A stretch of DNA of 64,000 nucleotides from Microtetraspora sp. NBRC 16547 (lineage in GTDB: Bacteria; Actinomycetota; Actinomycetes; Streptosporangiales; Streptosporangiaceae), in assembly GCF_030268965.1 (NCBI RefSeq), contig NZ_BSSE01000001.1, positions 197,796 to 261,795 on the forward strand, written 5' to 3'. Each line of letters opens with the position of its first letter. Positions within the stretch are counted from its first letter, which is position 1. Below the pieces are notes generated by a model that was not told the DNA's origin, ran no database searches, and saw nothing but the letters and a program-made list of their open reading frames with translations. Positions 54,138 through 62,529 of this stretch are shown in pieces. The translations under genes were made by a program, and so were the position numbers.

Positions 54138-54824
54138 TCACCCGGCTCCGGGCAGCACGGCCAGCGCGATCTCGCCGCTGGAGGCGTACGCGGCGACGGC
54201 GGGCGAGATGGACGCGTCGACGACCACCGAGACCAGCCCGCTGCCCGACCTCCCGGGCGCGCCTACGCTGTGGACGCGGGCATTGGGCGCGAGCACCCGC
54301 TGCTGGGCCGATCCCTTGCCGCCCGCCGGAACGTAGATCACCTGGACGACGTCGCCCTTGGTCATGCCGACCGGCGCCTGCCCCGCCTTGAGCGCGAGGC
54401 CCACGATGGCCTTGCCCGGGCCGAGCTCATCGCTCGCCTTGGTGACCATCGTGCTGGTCAGCAGCGTGCCGGGCAGGAGGGTCACCGCGGCATAGGTGGT
54501 CTCGACCTCGTTCCGGTATCGCCAGGGGACGTAGTCGATGCCGGTGTCGGCGATCTGGACCTCCTTGATGGCGGAGGCCGGGATGAGCTGCCCCGCGCCG
54601 ACCTGCTGGACGATTCCCACGGCCGAGACGCGGTCGCCGCTGCGCAGGACGAGCAGCGTGGTGGTCAGCGCCCCGCCGAGGATGAGGAGGACGGCGAGGG
54701 CGGCGAGCGCGGGCTTGCGCTCGCGCGGCGGGACGGGCAGCTTGCGCGAGGCCGGTCCGGACAGCCCGGGCCGCTCGCCGGCGGGTACGCGTCCGTCGGA
54801 GGCGGGCTTGTCGCTGATCCTCAT
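54138..54824 (-). CDS. SAF-domain pilus protein (CpaB-like)
   Basis: A 228-residue protein. A basic Pro-rich start precedes one hydrophobic segment (ALAALAVLLILGGALTTTLL), then a SAF domain (VQQVGAGQLIPASAIKEVQI and onward). CpaB-type proteins sit at the membrane and guide the Flp fibre. It is the first gene of the operon. Confidence 0.87.
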   Translation of the reverse strand: MRISDKPASDGRVPAGERPGLSGPASRKLPVPPRERKPALAALAVLLILGGALTTTLLVLRSGDRVSAVGIVQQVGAGQLIPASAIKEVQIADTGIDYVPWRYRNEVETTYAAVTLLPGTLLTSTMVTKASDELGPGKAIVGLALKAGQAPVGMTKGDVVQVIYVPAGGKGSAQQRVLAPNARVHSVGAPGRSGSGLVSVVVDASISPAVAAYASSGEIALAVLPGAG

Positions 54825-55445
54825 GGGTGGGGGGCTCCCAGGGACGATCGCTTCCGGTACTGGAATGAGGGCCGGAGTAACGGCCGCGCCTTCATCCGCA
54901 GTATTGGTCAGTTCGAATTACTGAATTGACGCCATTATGGACAACCACCCGCTGTTGTGTGGCCGGAAACCGGCCATCCATGCTTATCCGTTGGAAATAC
55001 CGGTGTCAAATGCCCGATTGATCGATGCCTGTTTACTATTATCACTTTCCTGTGGTTGAATCGCGTGATAAGAAGCACTCTGTCCACATAGATCACATCG
55101 CTCCCACCGGCCCGGCCACGCCTTGGACGTACGGCGGGGGGCGGGCTCCGGCGTTTCTCGCGAACAAGGAGATATCTGGGGATAGCCCCGATACCTTGGC
55201 TCGGCAAGAGCCCTTTCGCCGGGCGCGTCCCGGAGGGACACTCCCCCGAAAGGGGTCGCGGGCCGGTTCCATGGGCGCCGGCCGATTGGCACGCACCGAG
55301 TTCACACACCGAGTTCACGCCATGAGTTCACGCACCGAGTTCACGCCATGAGTTCACGCACCGAGTTCACGCCATGTTCACGCCATGAGTTCACGTCACG
55401 GCGAACCGCCCTTCCCCCGAGAAGGCGGCCCTTGGGAGTCTGAGT
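54825..55445. other. Divergent intergenic region between Tad operon and type VII locus
   Basis: About 620 bases. The part near the Tad operon (54890-55090) is noticeably AT-richer than its surroundings and should hold the Tad promoter. The part near the type VII gene holds a GC-rich stretch with hairpin potential (55200-55275) and then 13-bp tandem repeats. Short open frames here have no coding character. No known riboswitch was recognised. Confidence 0.6.
55296..55398 (+). repeat. 13-bp tandem repeats upstream of the EssC-like gene
   Basis: GAGTTCACGCCAT and GAGTTCACGCACC alternate about eight times, with one shortened unit, and end about 48 bases before the ATG at 55446. The arrangement could be a repeated operator in the leader or simple sequence amplification. 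Confidence 0.85.
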
Positions 55446-58400
55446 ATGCGGATCATGCTCACCGTGGTGGCCGGGCACGGTCGGCGCGAGGTGATGGTCG
55501 AGGGCGACGAGTCCACCACGGTCGGCGCGCTGGCCACCGCGCTCGCCGGCCCGGCCCGCCCCTCCAACGTCGTACGGCTGCCGCCCGCGAGGGCGCCGTA
55601 CGACCTGGACAGGGGACGGCGGCGCCGGGCCGAGGGCCCCAAACTCTGGGTGGACGGGCGGCCACTCGATCCCGACGCCCTCGTCTTCGGGCTGATCCGC
55701 GACGGCGACCTGGTCGCGCTCGACGGCCAGGCGGCGTCCGCGACGATGGCCGAGGAGCCGGACGGCGTGATCGAGCTGCGGGTGGCCGGCGGCCCGGGAG
55801 CGGGTTCCGTCCACCGGCTCGGCCCCGGCCTCCACACGATGGGATCGGACCCTGGATGCGCGATCGCCGTACCCGATCCGCGGATGCCGCCCCACGCGGC
55901 GACGATCCGGGTCGCGCCCGGCGGGGTCACCGTCGAGCCGGCGCATCCGGCCGCCGGCCTCGAACTGGACGGCGAGCACGTACGCGAGGCGACACCGTGG
56001 GAACCCCGGGACCCGGACCGGCGAGCCGCCGAGGCATCCGGGAAGGCCGGGCGCGGAGCGGGCCGCAGATCCCGCAGGTCCCGCGAAGCCCGCAAATCAA
56101 GCAAAGCAGGCAAATCGCGTGAAGATCGTGAAACTCGTGAAGCGCGGAAATCCCGCAGCACCCGTGAAGCCCGGGCCCGTACGACATTAGGGGCGCGCCA
56201 GGCGGCGGAGCCCGGCTCAGACAGGATGGCGGGCCGGGCGGCGGCCGCTGACCCGCGGCAGGTCCTGCTGTCCTGCGGCGGCTCGGTGTTCTCCATCGGC
56301 CCGGTCGAGCCGCCGGACGCCCATCTGGACGCGCTGCCCGACGGAGGGCTGGCCTACAACCGGCCGCCCCGACTCCGCGCGCCCGAACGGCACCGGCGCG
56401 TGGAGGTGCCCGCCGAGCCGAAACGCGCCGAGGGAGCCCGGCTCCAGCTCCTGGCCGCGCTGCTGCCCGCGGTGCTCGGCGTGGGCATGGCCATCGCCCT
56501 CCACACTCTGTACTTCCTGCTGTTCGCCCTGATGAGTCCGATGATCATGCTTGGGCAGTGGGCGAGCGACCGCAGGCACGGCAGGAAGAAGCACCGCCAG
56601 GCCGTCAGGGCATACCGGGATCGGCTCGTGGAGTTCGAGGCCGAGGTGGCGGGGGCGCGCGAGGAGGACGAGGCGGCCCGCAGGGACGCCGCCCCCGACC
56701 CGGCCGAGATCCTGCTGACCGCGACCGGACCGCGCCGCCGCCTGTGGGAGCGGCGGCTGCACGATCCGGACAGCCTGCGGCTCCGCGTCGGCCTGGCCGA
56801 CCTCCCCGCGGATGTCGGGTTCGCGCCGGAACGCGGAACGCCCGCCGACGAGCAACTGCCCGAGCCGCCACTTGCCCGGCACGTGCCCGTCGCGCTCGCG
56901 ATGCGCAGGCTGGGCGTGGCGGGTGTGACCGGCCCCAGGGACGTGGCGCTCGGCGCCGCCCGCTGGCTGGTCGGGCAGGCGGCGGCCCTGCACAGCCCCA
57001 GGGATCTTGCCGTCGTGGTGCTCTCCGCGCACGCGGACGCCGCCGAGCAGTGGGGATGGGTCCGGTGGCTGCCGCACTGCGCCGCCGAAGGAGCGGCAGG
57101 GGGCGCGCCGAGCGTCGCCTCCCTCGCCTCCGGCACGGTCGCCCTCGTCGGCGCCGATCCGGAGGCCGCCGCCCGCCGGATCGCCGATCTCGCCGCGCTC
57201 ATCGGCGAGCGGCTCGACCCGGCCGAGCCCGCCCCGCCCGGCACCGGCTCGTACGGCACCGGCTCGTACGGCACCGGCTCGTACGGCACCGGCTCGTACG
57301 GCACCGGCTCGTACGGCATGGCGGCCCGCGGCGGGCCGCTGTCCGGAGGCCCCGCGGGCTGGGCGGATCTCGGCCGCCCGGGGAGCACTCGGCCGGACGA
57401 GGCGGCCGAACCCGCGTTCGCGACCTACGACGAGCGGCCCTGCGACGTGCTGGTCGTCCTCGACGGCGCCCAGGTGCTGCGCGGCCTTCCCGGGATGCCG
57501 CAGGTCCTCAGGCAGGGCCCCCGAGCCGGGGTGTACACCGTCGCGATCGACGACGACGAGCGGCTCCTCCCGGAAGAGTGCGCGACGGTGGTGTCCTGCG
57601 AGCCGGACGGGTCCGTACGGCTCCGCGGCGGGGGGCTGGACGCGATCGGGCCGATCCGAGCCGACCAGGTCTCGGCGTCGTGGTCGGAACGGCTGGGCCG
57701 GGCGCTGGCCCCGCTGCGGGACGTCAGCAGGGACGACCAGACGTCGGCGCTCCCGGAGTCGGTGCGGCTGCTCGACCTGGTCGGCTCCGAGGGCATCGCG
57801 AAGCGGTGGGGCCGCTCGACCCGGGCGGTCATCGGCGTGGGCCCCGACGGGCCGTTCGAGATCGACATCAGCAGGGACGGCCCGCACGCGCTGATCGCGG
57901 GGACCACGGGCGCGGGCAAGTCGGAGCTGCTCCAGACGCTGATCTGCTCCCTGGCCGCCGCCAACCGGCCGGACGAGATGACGTTCGTGCTCATCGACTA
58001 CAAGGGCGGCGCCGCCTTCAAGGAGTGTGTACGGCTCCCGCACACCGTGGGGATGGTGACCGACCTGGACGGCCACCTCACCCAGCGGGCCCTGGCGTCG
58101 CTCGCGGCCGAGATCCGCCGCAGGGAACGGCTGCTCCTGTCCGCCGGGGCCAAGGACATCGAGGACTACCAGGGGTCGCGGGCGTCCGGCTCCGCACCGC
58201 TGCCCCGGCTGGTGCTGGTCATCGACGAATTCGCGGCGATGGTGGCCGAGCTGCCGGACTTCATGGACGGCCTGGTCGACATCGCCAGGCGGGGCCGCTC
58301 GCTCGGCATCCACCTGGTCCTCGCCACCCAGCGGCCCGGCGGCGTGGTGACCGCGGACATCCAGGCGAACACGTCGCTGCGGATCGCGCTGCGGGTGACC

Positions 58401-60545
58401 GACGCCAGGGAGTCCGCCGACGTGATCGACGGCCCCGAGGCCGCCCACATCTCCAAGGCGACACCCGGACGCTGCTACGTGCGGTCCGGGTCCGGGCAGG
58501 CGGTCGCCGTACAGGCGGCGCGGATCGGGGGGCGCACCCCGGACGGCCGGGACGGAGGCGGGGCCGGCGGGAACCCGCGGGTGATCGAGCTGCCGTGGCG
58601 GGCGCTCGGCCATGCCCTGCCCAGCTCGTCCGGCTCGTCCACGTCGTCCGCCTCGTCCACGTCTGCGTCGCCCGGCTGGTCCGCGTCGCCCGGCTCGCCA
58701 GCGTCGTCCGCCGGGGAGACGTCGTCGCCCGGGACGGACCTCGCGCTGCTGGTGGACGCGATCGACGCGGCGGCGCGGGGCATCGCCCGCCGACCCAGCC
58801 CGTGGCTGCCGCCGCTCCCCGACGCCGTCACGTTGTCCCCCGAGCGGGGCGTGGACGGGCGGCCGCCGGCGCCGGGCGGCGCTCTGTCGCTGCCGTTCGG
58901 GCTGACCGACCTGCCGTGGGATCAGGCCAGGGGGCCGCTCTCCCTGGACCTGGAGAACGGCGGGCACCTACTGATCGCCGGAACGGCGCGGAGCGGGCGT
59001 TCCACGGCCCTGCGGACGATCGCGGGGTCGATCGCGGCCTGGGCCTCCCCCGAGGACGTCCACCTGTACGCCGTCGACTGCGGTTCCGGGGCGCTGCTCC
59101 CGCTGGTCGGCCTCCCCCACTGCGGCGCGGTCGTCACCCGCGACCAGCTCGATCGGGTGGAGCGGCTGCTGTCCCGGCTCCGCGCCGAGGTCGGCCGCCG
59201 CCAGCAGCTCCTCGCGGAGGCCGGGTACGCCTCCCTGGCCGAGGCCCGCGCCGCCGCCGGAAACGGGCCGGGGGGTGACGGGCCGGCGGGTGACAGGCGC
59301 GTGGGTGACAGGCGCGCGGGTGACGAGCCGGCGGGGCACACGGCCATCGGACGGCTCCCCTGGCTGGTGCTGCTACTCGACCGGTGGGAGGGGTACGTCG
59401 CCGCGTTCGAGAACTACGACTATGGGCGGCTGCTCGACGCGCTGCTGCAACTGCTGCGCGAGGGGCCGGCCGTGGGCCTGCGGGCGGTCGTCACCTCCGA
59501 CAGGTCGGGACTGCTCGGCCAGATCTCGACGGTGTTCGAGGAGCGTCTCGTCCTGCGCCTGGCCGACCCCGCCGACTACGGACTGGCGGGGCTCCCGGTG
59601 AAGGACCTGCCCTCCTTCCTGCCTCCGGGTCGCGCCCTGTCCGTCGGGGAGCACGGGCTGGTGGAGAGCCAGATCGCGCTGCTCGCCGACGATCCGTCCG
59701 GCCCCGCGCAGGTGGCCGCGCTGCAGGCGCTGGGCCGTACGGCTCCCGCGCGGTTCGGCGGCGACCCGGAACGGCGAGGGCCGTGGGGGTGGCGGTCGGC
59801 GCCGCCCCTGCGCGTGGACGCGCTGCCCATCCGCGTCACGGCCGACCAGGCGATGGACCTGGCGCCGTCGTTCGAGCCGCCGTCGCCGCTGTGGGCGCTG
59901 CTCGGCGTGGGCGGGGACGCGCTGGAGCCGCTGGGGCTGGATCTCCTCTCCCAGGGCCCGGCGGCGGTGATCGGCGGCCCGGCCCGCTCAGGCCGGTCGT
60001 CGTGCCTGGTCACGGCCGCGCGGTCGCTGGTGCGGCGCGGGACGCCCGTCCTCGTGGTCACACCCCGCCGGAGCCCGCTGCGCGAGATGGCCGGCGCGCC
60101 GGGAGTGCTCGCCGTACTGGACGGCAACGCCAGGGGCGTGGCCGGAGGCGAGCCGGACGGATTCGGCGGGCTGCCCGGCGCGCAGGATCCGCGCGCGCTC
60201 CTTTCGGACAGGGAGGGCTACGTGGTGATCGTCGACGACGCCGAGCTGATCTCCCCGGACTCGCCGCTCGGCCTGGCTCTGGAGGAGATCCTGCGCACCG
60301 CTCGGGACGGGGAGCACGGGTTGCTGATCGCGGGGGCGACGGGTGATCTGGCCACGGCCTACCGGGGCTTCACCGCGGAGGCCCGCAAGTCGAGGACCGG
60401 CCTGCTGCTGTCGGTGCAGAGCCCTGCGGACGGCGATCTCTTCAGCGTGCGGCTGCCGCGCGGAGCGGTCGGCGGCCCGCCCGGGCGGGGGCTCCTGATC
60501 ACCTCGGGAACCGTGACCCCGATCCAGGCCGCGGTCTCCGGATAG
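55446..60545 (+). CDS. EssC/EccC-like type VII secretion ATPase with FHA domain
   Basis: A 1699-residue membrane ATPase. Residues 1-90 look ubiquitin-like; 115-190 are FHA-like. A Lys/Arg/Ser-rich linker follows, then two hydrophobic segments at about 333-373, a charged helix, and three FtsK/SpoIIIE modules. Module 1 is intact: Walker A GTTGAGKS at 819-826 (Lys825), Walker B Asp927-Glu928 in LVLVIDEFAAM. Module 2 has GTARSGRS (Arg1185 for Lys) and LLDRWEG; module 3 has GGPARSGRSS (Arg1517 for Lys) and VDDAEL. The FHA-TM-three-ATPase order resembles Firmicutes EssC. Five GTGSY repeats lie at 599-623. ATG 55446 has GGGAG seven bases upstream. Confidence 0.92.
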   Translation: MRIMLTVVAGHGRREVMVEGDESTTVGALATALAGPARPSNVVRLPPARAPYDLDRGRRRRAEGPKLWVDGRPLDPDALVFGLIRDGDLVALDGQAASATMAEEPDGVIELRVAGGPGAGSVHRLGPGLHTMGSDPGCAIAVPDPRMPPHAATIRVAPGGVTVEPAHPAAGLELDGEHVREATPWEPRDPDRRAAEASGKAGRGAGRRSRRSREARKSSKAGKSREDRETREARKSRSTREARARTTLGARQAAEPGSDRMAGRAAAADPRQVLLSCGGSVFSIGPVEPPDAHLDALPDGGLAYNRPPRLRAPERHRRVEVPAEPKRAEGARLQLLAALLPAVLGVGMAIALHTLYFLLFALMSPMIMLGQWASDRRHGRKKHRQAVRAYRDRLVEFEAEVAGAREEDEAARRDAAPDPAEILLTATGPRRRLWERRLHDPDSLRLRVGLADLPADVGFAPERGTPADEQLPEPPLARHVPVALAMRRLGVAGVTGPRDVALGAARWLVGQAAALHSPRDLAVVVLSAHADAAEQWGWVRWLPHCAAEGAAGGAPSVASLASGTVALVGADPEAAARRIADLAALIGERLDPAEPAPPGTGSYGTGSYGTGSYGTGSYGTGSYGMAARGGPLSGGPAGWADLGRPGSTRPDEAAEPAFATYDERPCDVLVVLDGAQVLRGLPGMPQVLRQGPRAGVYTVAIDDDERLLPEECATVVSCEPDGSVRLRGGGLDAIGPIRADQVSASWSERLGRALAPLRDVSRDDQTSALPESVRLLDLVGSEGIAKRWGRSTRAVIGVGPDGPFEIDISRDGPHALIAGTTGAGKSELLQTLICSLAAANRPDEMTFVLIDYKGGAAFKECVRLPHTVGMVTDLDGHLTQRALASLAAEIRRRERLLLSAGAKDIEDYQGSRASGSAPLPRLVLVIDEFAAMVAELPDFMDGLVDIARRGRSLGIHLVLATQRPGGVVTADIQANTSLRIALRVTDARESADVIDGPEAAHISKATPGRCYVRSGSGQAVAVQAARIGGRTPDGRDGGGAGGNPRVIELPWRALGHALPSSSGSSTSSASSTSASPGWSASPGSPASSAGETSSPGTDLALLVDAIDAAARGIARRPSPWLPPLPDAVTLSPERGVDGRPPAPGGALSLPFGLTDLPWDQARGPLSLDLENGGHLLIAGTARSGRSTALRTIAGSIAAWASPEDVHLYAVDCGSGALLPLVGLPHCGAVVTRDQLDRVERLLSRLRAEVGRRQQLLAEAGYASLAEARAAAGNGPGGDGPAGDRRVGDRRAGDEPAGHTAIGRLPWLVLLLDRWEGYVAAFENYDYGRLLDALLQLLREGPAVGLRAVVTSDRSGLLGQISTVFEERLVLRLADPADYGLAGLPVKDLPSFLPPGRALSVGEHGLVESQIALLADDPSGPAQVAALQALGRTAPARFGGDPERRGPWGWRSAPPLRVDALPIRVTADQAMDLAPSFEPPSPLWALLGVGGDALEPLGLDLLSQGPAAVIGGPARSGRSSCLVTAARSLVRRGTPVLVVTPRRSPLREMAGAPGVLAVLDGNARGVAGGEPDGFGGLPGAQDPRALLSDREGYVVIVDDAELISPDSPLGLALEEILRTARDGEHGLLIAGATGDLATAYRGFTAEARKSRTGLLLSVQSPADGDLFSVRLPRGAVGGPPGRGLLITSGTVTPIQAAVSG
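57240..57314 (+). repeat. Five perfect 15-bp repeats in the ATPase gene
   Basis: The unit GGCACCGGCTCGTAC is repeated five times without change and encodes GTGSY pentapeptides. It lies in a linker ahead of the first ATPase module. Confidence 0.95.
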
Positions 60546-60630
60546 CCGGGCCGCGTCCCGGATCTGGGCCGGGAGGAAGATCGGGAAAGAAGATGAAGTC
60601 GTACCGCTCGGCCGAGGAGCGGCGGGCGGG

Positions 60631-60903
60631 CTACCGGGTCGCGGACTCGATGTTGCCGCGGTAGGCGTTGATCACCCGGGACGCCTCGTTGAGCTCTTCG
60701 GACATGCGCTGGAAGGCCGACCGGTAGCTCTGCCACGCCTCGTTGAAGCGCTGCGCGCCCGGCCCCGTCCAGGCGGTGCCGACCTTGGCCGCCTCGCGGT
60801 CGAGACTCGCCATCGTGGCGCGAACCTGGTCGGCCTGCTGGGTGAACTGGGCGGCCATGCTCTGCATCTCCGCGGGGTCGCCGCCGAGCAGGTTGTTACT
60901 CAT
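60631..60903 (-). CDS. WXG100-family protein (Esx-like)
   Basis: A 90-residue helical hairpin protein. The first helix (AEMQSMAAQFTQQADQVRAT) meets the turn AWTGPGAQRFNEAW, carrying the W-x-G motif, and the second helix follows. Such proteins are secreted by type VII systems, often as dimers. It lies between the EssC-like ATPase and the mycosin, but is read from the opposite strand. It is a likely substrate or chaperone-like component. Confidence 0.93.
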   Translation of the reverse strand: MSNNLLGGDPAEMQSMAAQFTQQADQVRATMASLDREAAKVGTAWTGPGAQRFNEAWQSYRSAFQRMSEELNEASRVINAYRGNIESATR

Positions 60904-61096
60904 CCAGTAGCTCCTTCGTCGACAGTTCGGGCGCCCTCACCGTAGATCACGTACGGTCCTTGTAAAGGTGTTATGCCGACTGGTTATGAAGCCGGTCAGG
61001 AGGATCATGAAAGGATGCAGATCGAGTCCCCGCCTTGAGGCCGTGAGAGGACGTCAATAGTCTGTCCCGCCGGATCAACTGCTGTGGGGGTCGGTC

Positions 61097-62251
61097 ATGC
61101 GTCGTCTAGCCGCGATCACACCGGTGCTGTCGATGCTGCTGCCGATCGCGCTCATCACGCCGCCCGCGTCCGCGGACGCCGCGAAGAAGGACACCTGCGC
61201 CCCGTCCAGGCCGGGCTCACTCACCCTGAGCGAGCCGTGGGCGCAGCGGAGGCTCGACTTCACGTCCGTTTGGCCGCTCACCCGGGGCCGCGGGGTGACG
61301 GTCGCCATCGTGGACAGCGGGGTGGACGCCCGGCATCCGCAGCTCAAGGTGGCCCGGTCGGTCGACCTCACCGGAACGGGAACCCAGGACTGCATGGGCC
61401 ACGGCACGAGCGTGGCCGGGATCATCGCCGCGACCGAGCGCAAGGGAAGCCCCTTCGCCGGTGTCGCCCCGGACGCCCGGCTGATCTCGATCAAGCAGAC
61501 CAACGCGGAACGAGGAGATCCGGCCCTGCTCGCCAGGGCGATCGCCAAGGCGGCGGACCTCGGCGCCCAGGTGATCAACGTCTCGGTCAAGGCCGTCGAC
61601 CGGATGGATCTGAGGAGGGCGGTGGGATACGCCCTGTCCAAGGACGCGGTGATCGTGGCCGCCGCGGGGAACGTGACCAAGGATGACGGCACCCCCTCGC
61701 CCGCGTACCCCGCCGCCTATCCCGGCGTCCTCGCGGTGGGATCGTCAACACCTGACGACGAGCTCGCCGAGTTCTCCAACACGAGCACGCCGGTCGCGGT
61801 CCTCGCCCCAGGGCAGGACCTCACCAGCACCTGGCCCGGGGGCACGTACCAGAACGATCTGAAGGGCACGAGCCACGCGACCGCGTACGTCTCGGGGGTG
61901 GTCGCGCTGGTCCGCGCTCGCTACCCGGAGCTGGACAACGTCCGGGTACGGCGGCGCGTGGTGCTGACCGCCGACGGCACGAAGGGCACCGGAACCGGCG
62001 CGGGCATCGTCAACCCGCGACTGGCCGTGACGATGATCCTGCCCTCGGAGGTCGTCGCCGTGGCACCCCAGGAGCCCGCGTCGCTCTCGGACGACGCGAT
62101 CCTCAAGGCCGATCCGCCGGACGAGCACGCCATCGGCGTGGCGGCGATCGTGGCGGGTGGAGCGCTCGGCGCGGCGGCGCTCACGGTCGTGGCGACCGTG
62201 GTCCTCCCCTTGGGCCGCCGCAGGAGATGGCGACCCGGCGAGGCGAACTGA
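61097..62251 (+). CDS. Mycosin-like type VII-associated subtilisin protease
   Basis: A 384-residue S8 protease. A signal peptide (residues 1-26) precedes the catalytic triad Asp73 (VAIVDSGVDARH), His102 (GHGTSVAGI) and Ser259 (KGTSHATAYVSG). The oxyanion Asn lies in AAAGNVT. A C-terminal transmembrane helix (about 348-373) with a basic tail anchors it outside the cell, as in MycP proteins. Mycosins stabilise the actinobacterial type VII membrane complex. All triad residues are present. Confidence 0.95.
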   Translation: MRRLAAITPVLSMLLPIALITPPASADAAKKDTCAPSRPGSLTLSEPWAQRRLDFTSVWPLTRGRGVTVAIVDSGVDARHPQLKVARSVDLTGTGTQDCMGHGTSVAGIIAATERKGSPFAGVAPDARLISIKQTNAERGDPALLARAIAKAADLGAQVINVSVKAVDRMDLRRAVGYALSKDAVIVAAAGNVTKDDGTPSPAYPAAYPGVLAVGSSTPDDELAEFSNTSTPVAVLAPGQDLTSTWPGGTYQNDLKGTSHATAYVSGVVALVRARYPELDNVRVRRRVVLTADGTKGTGTGAGIVNPRLAVTMILPSEVVAVAPQEPASLSDDAILKADPPDEHAIGVAAIVAGGALGAAALTVVATVVLPLGRRRRWRPGEAN

Positions 62252-62529
62252 CCCAGCGGGCGGCGACGGAGGTCGGGAGCAGCGAGGACCCGAAATTGAC
62301 CGAAATCAACCGAAGTCGCGGAGCCGTCGCGAGCTCGGCGGCGGACCGGCAGTAGGCCGGCAGTGGACCGGCAGCGGGCTCGGTATCGCTGACATCGCGG
62401 ATACCCCTTATCGGCCGGTGTTTGTCAATTAGTCACCCGGAATCCGTGATGGCAGGGGGTTGATTTTGGTTGAATGTGACTTGATCATGACTGCCCTCAT
62501 TGAACCGATACGGCCCGGAAGGAAGTTCG

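Noticed and set aside
55090-55280. Riboswitch or cyclic-dinucleotide element upstream of the type VII gene
   Set aside because: GC-rich hairpins are present but no conserved core of a known class could be matched by eye.
54935-55318. Minus-strand gene in the Tad/type VII intergenic region
   Set aside because: No domain or start signal; composition is that of non-coding DNA.
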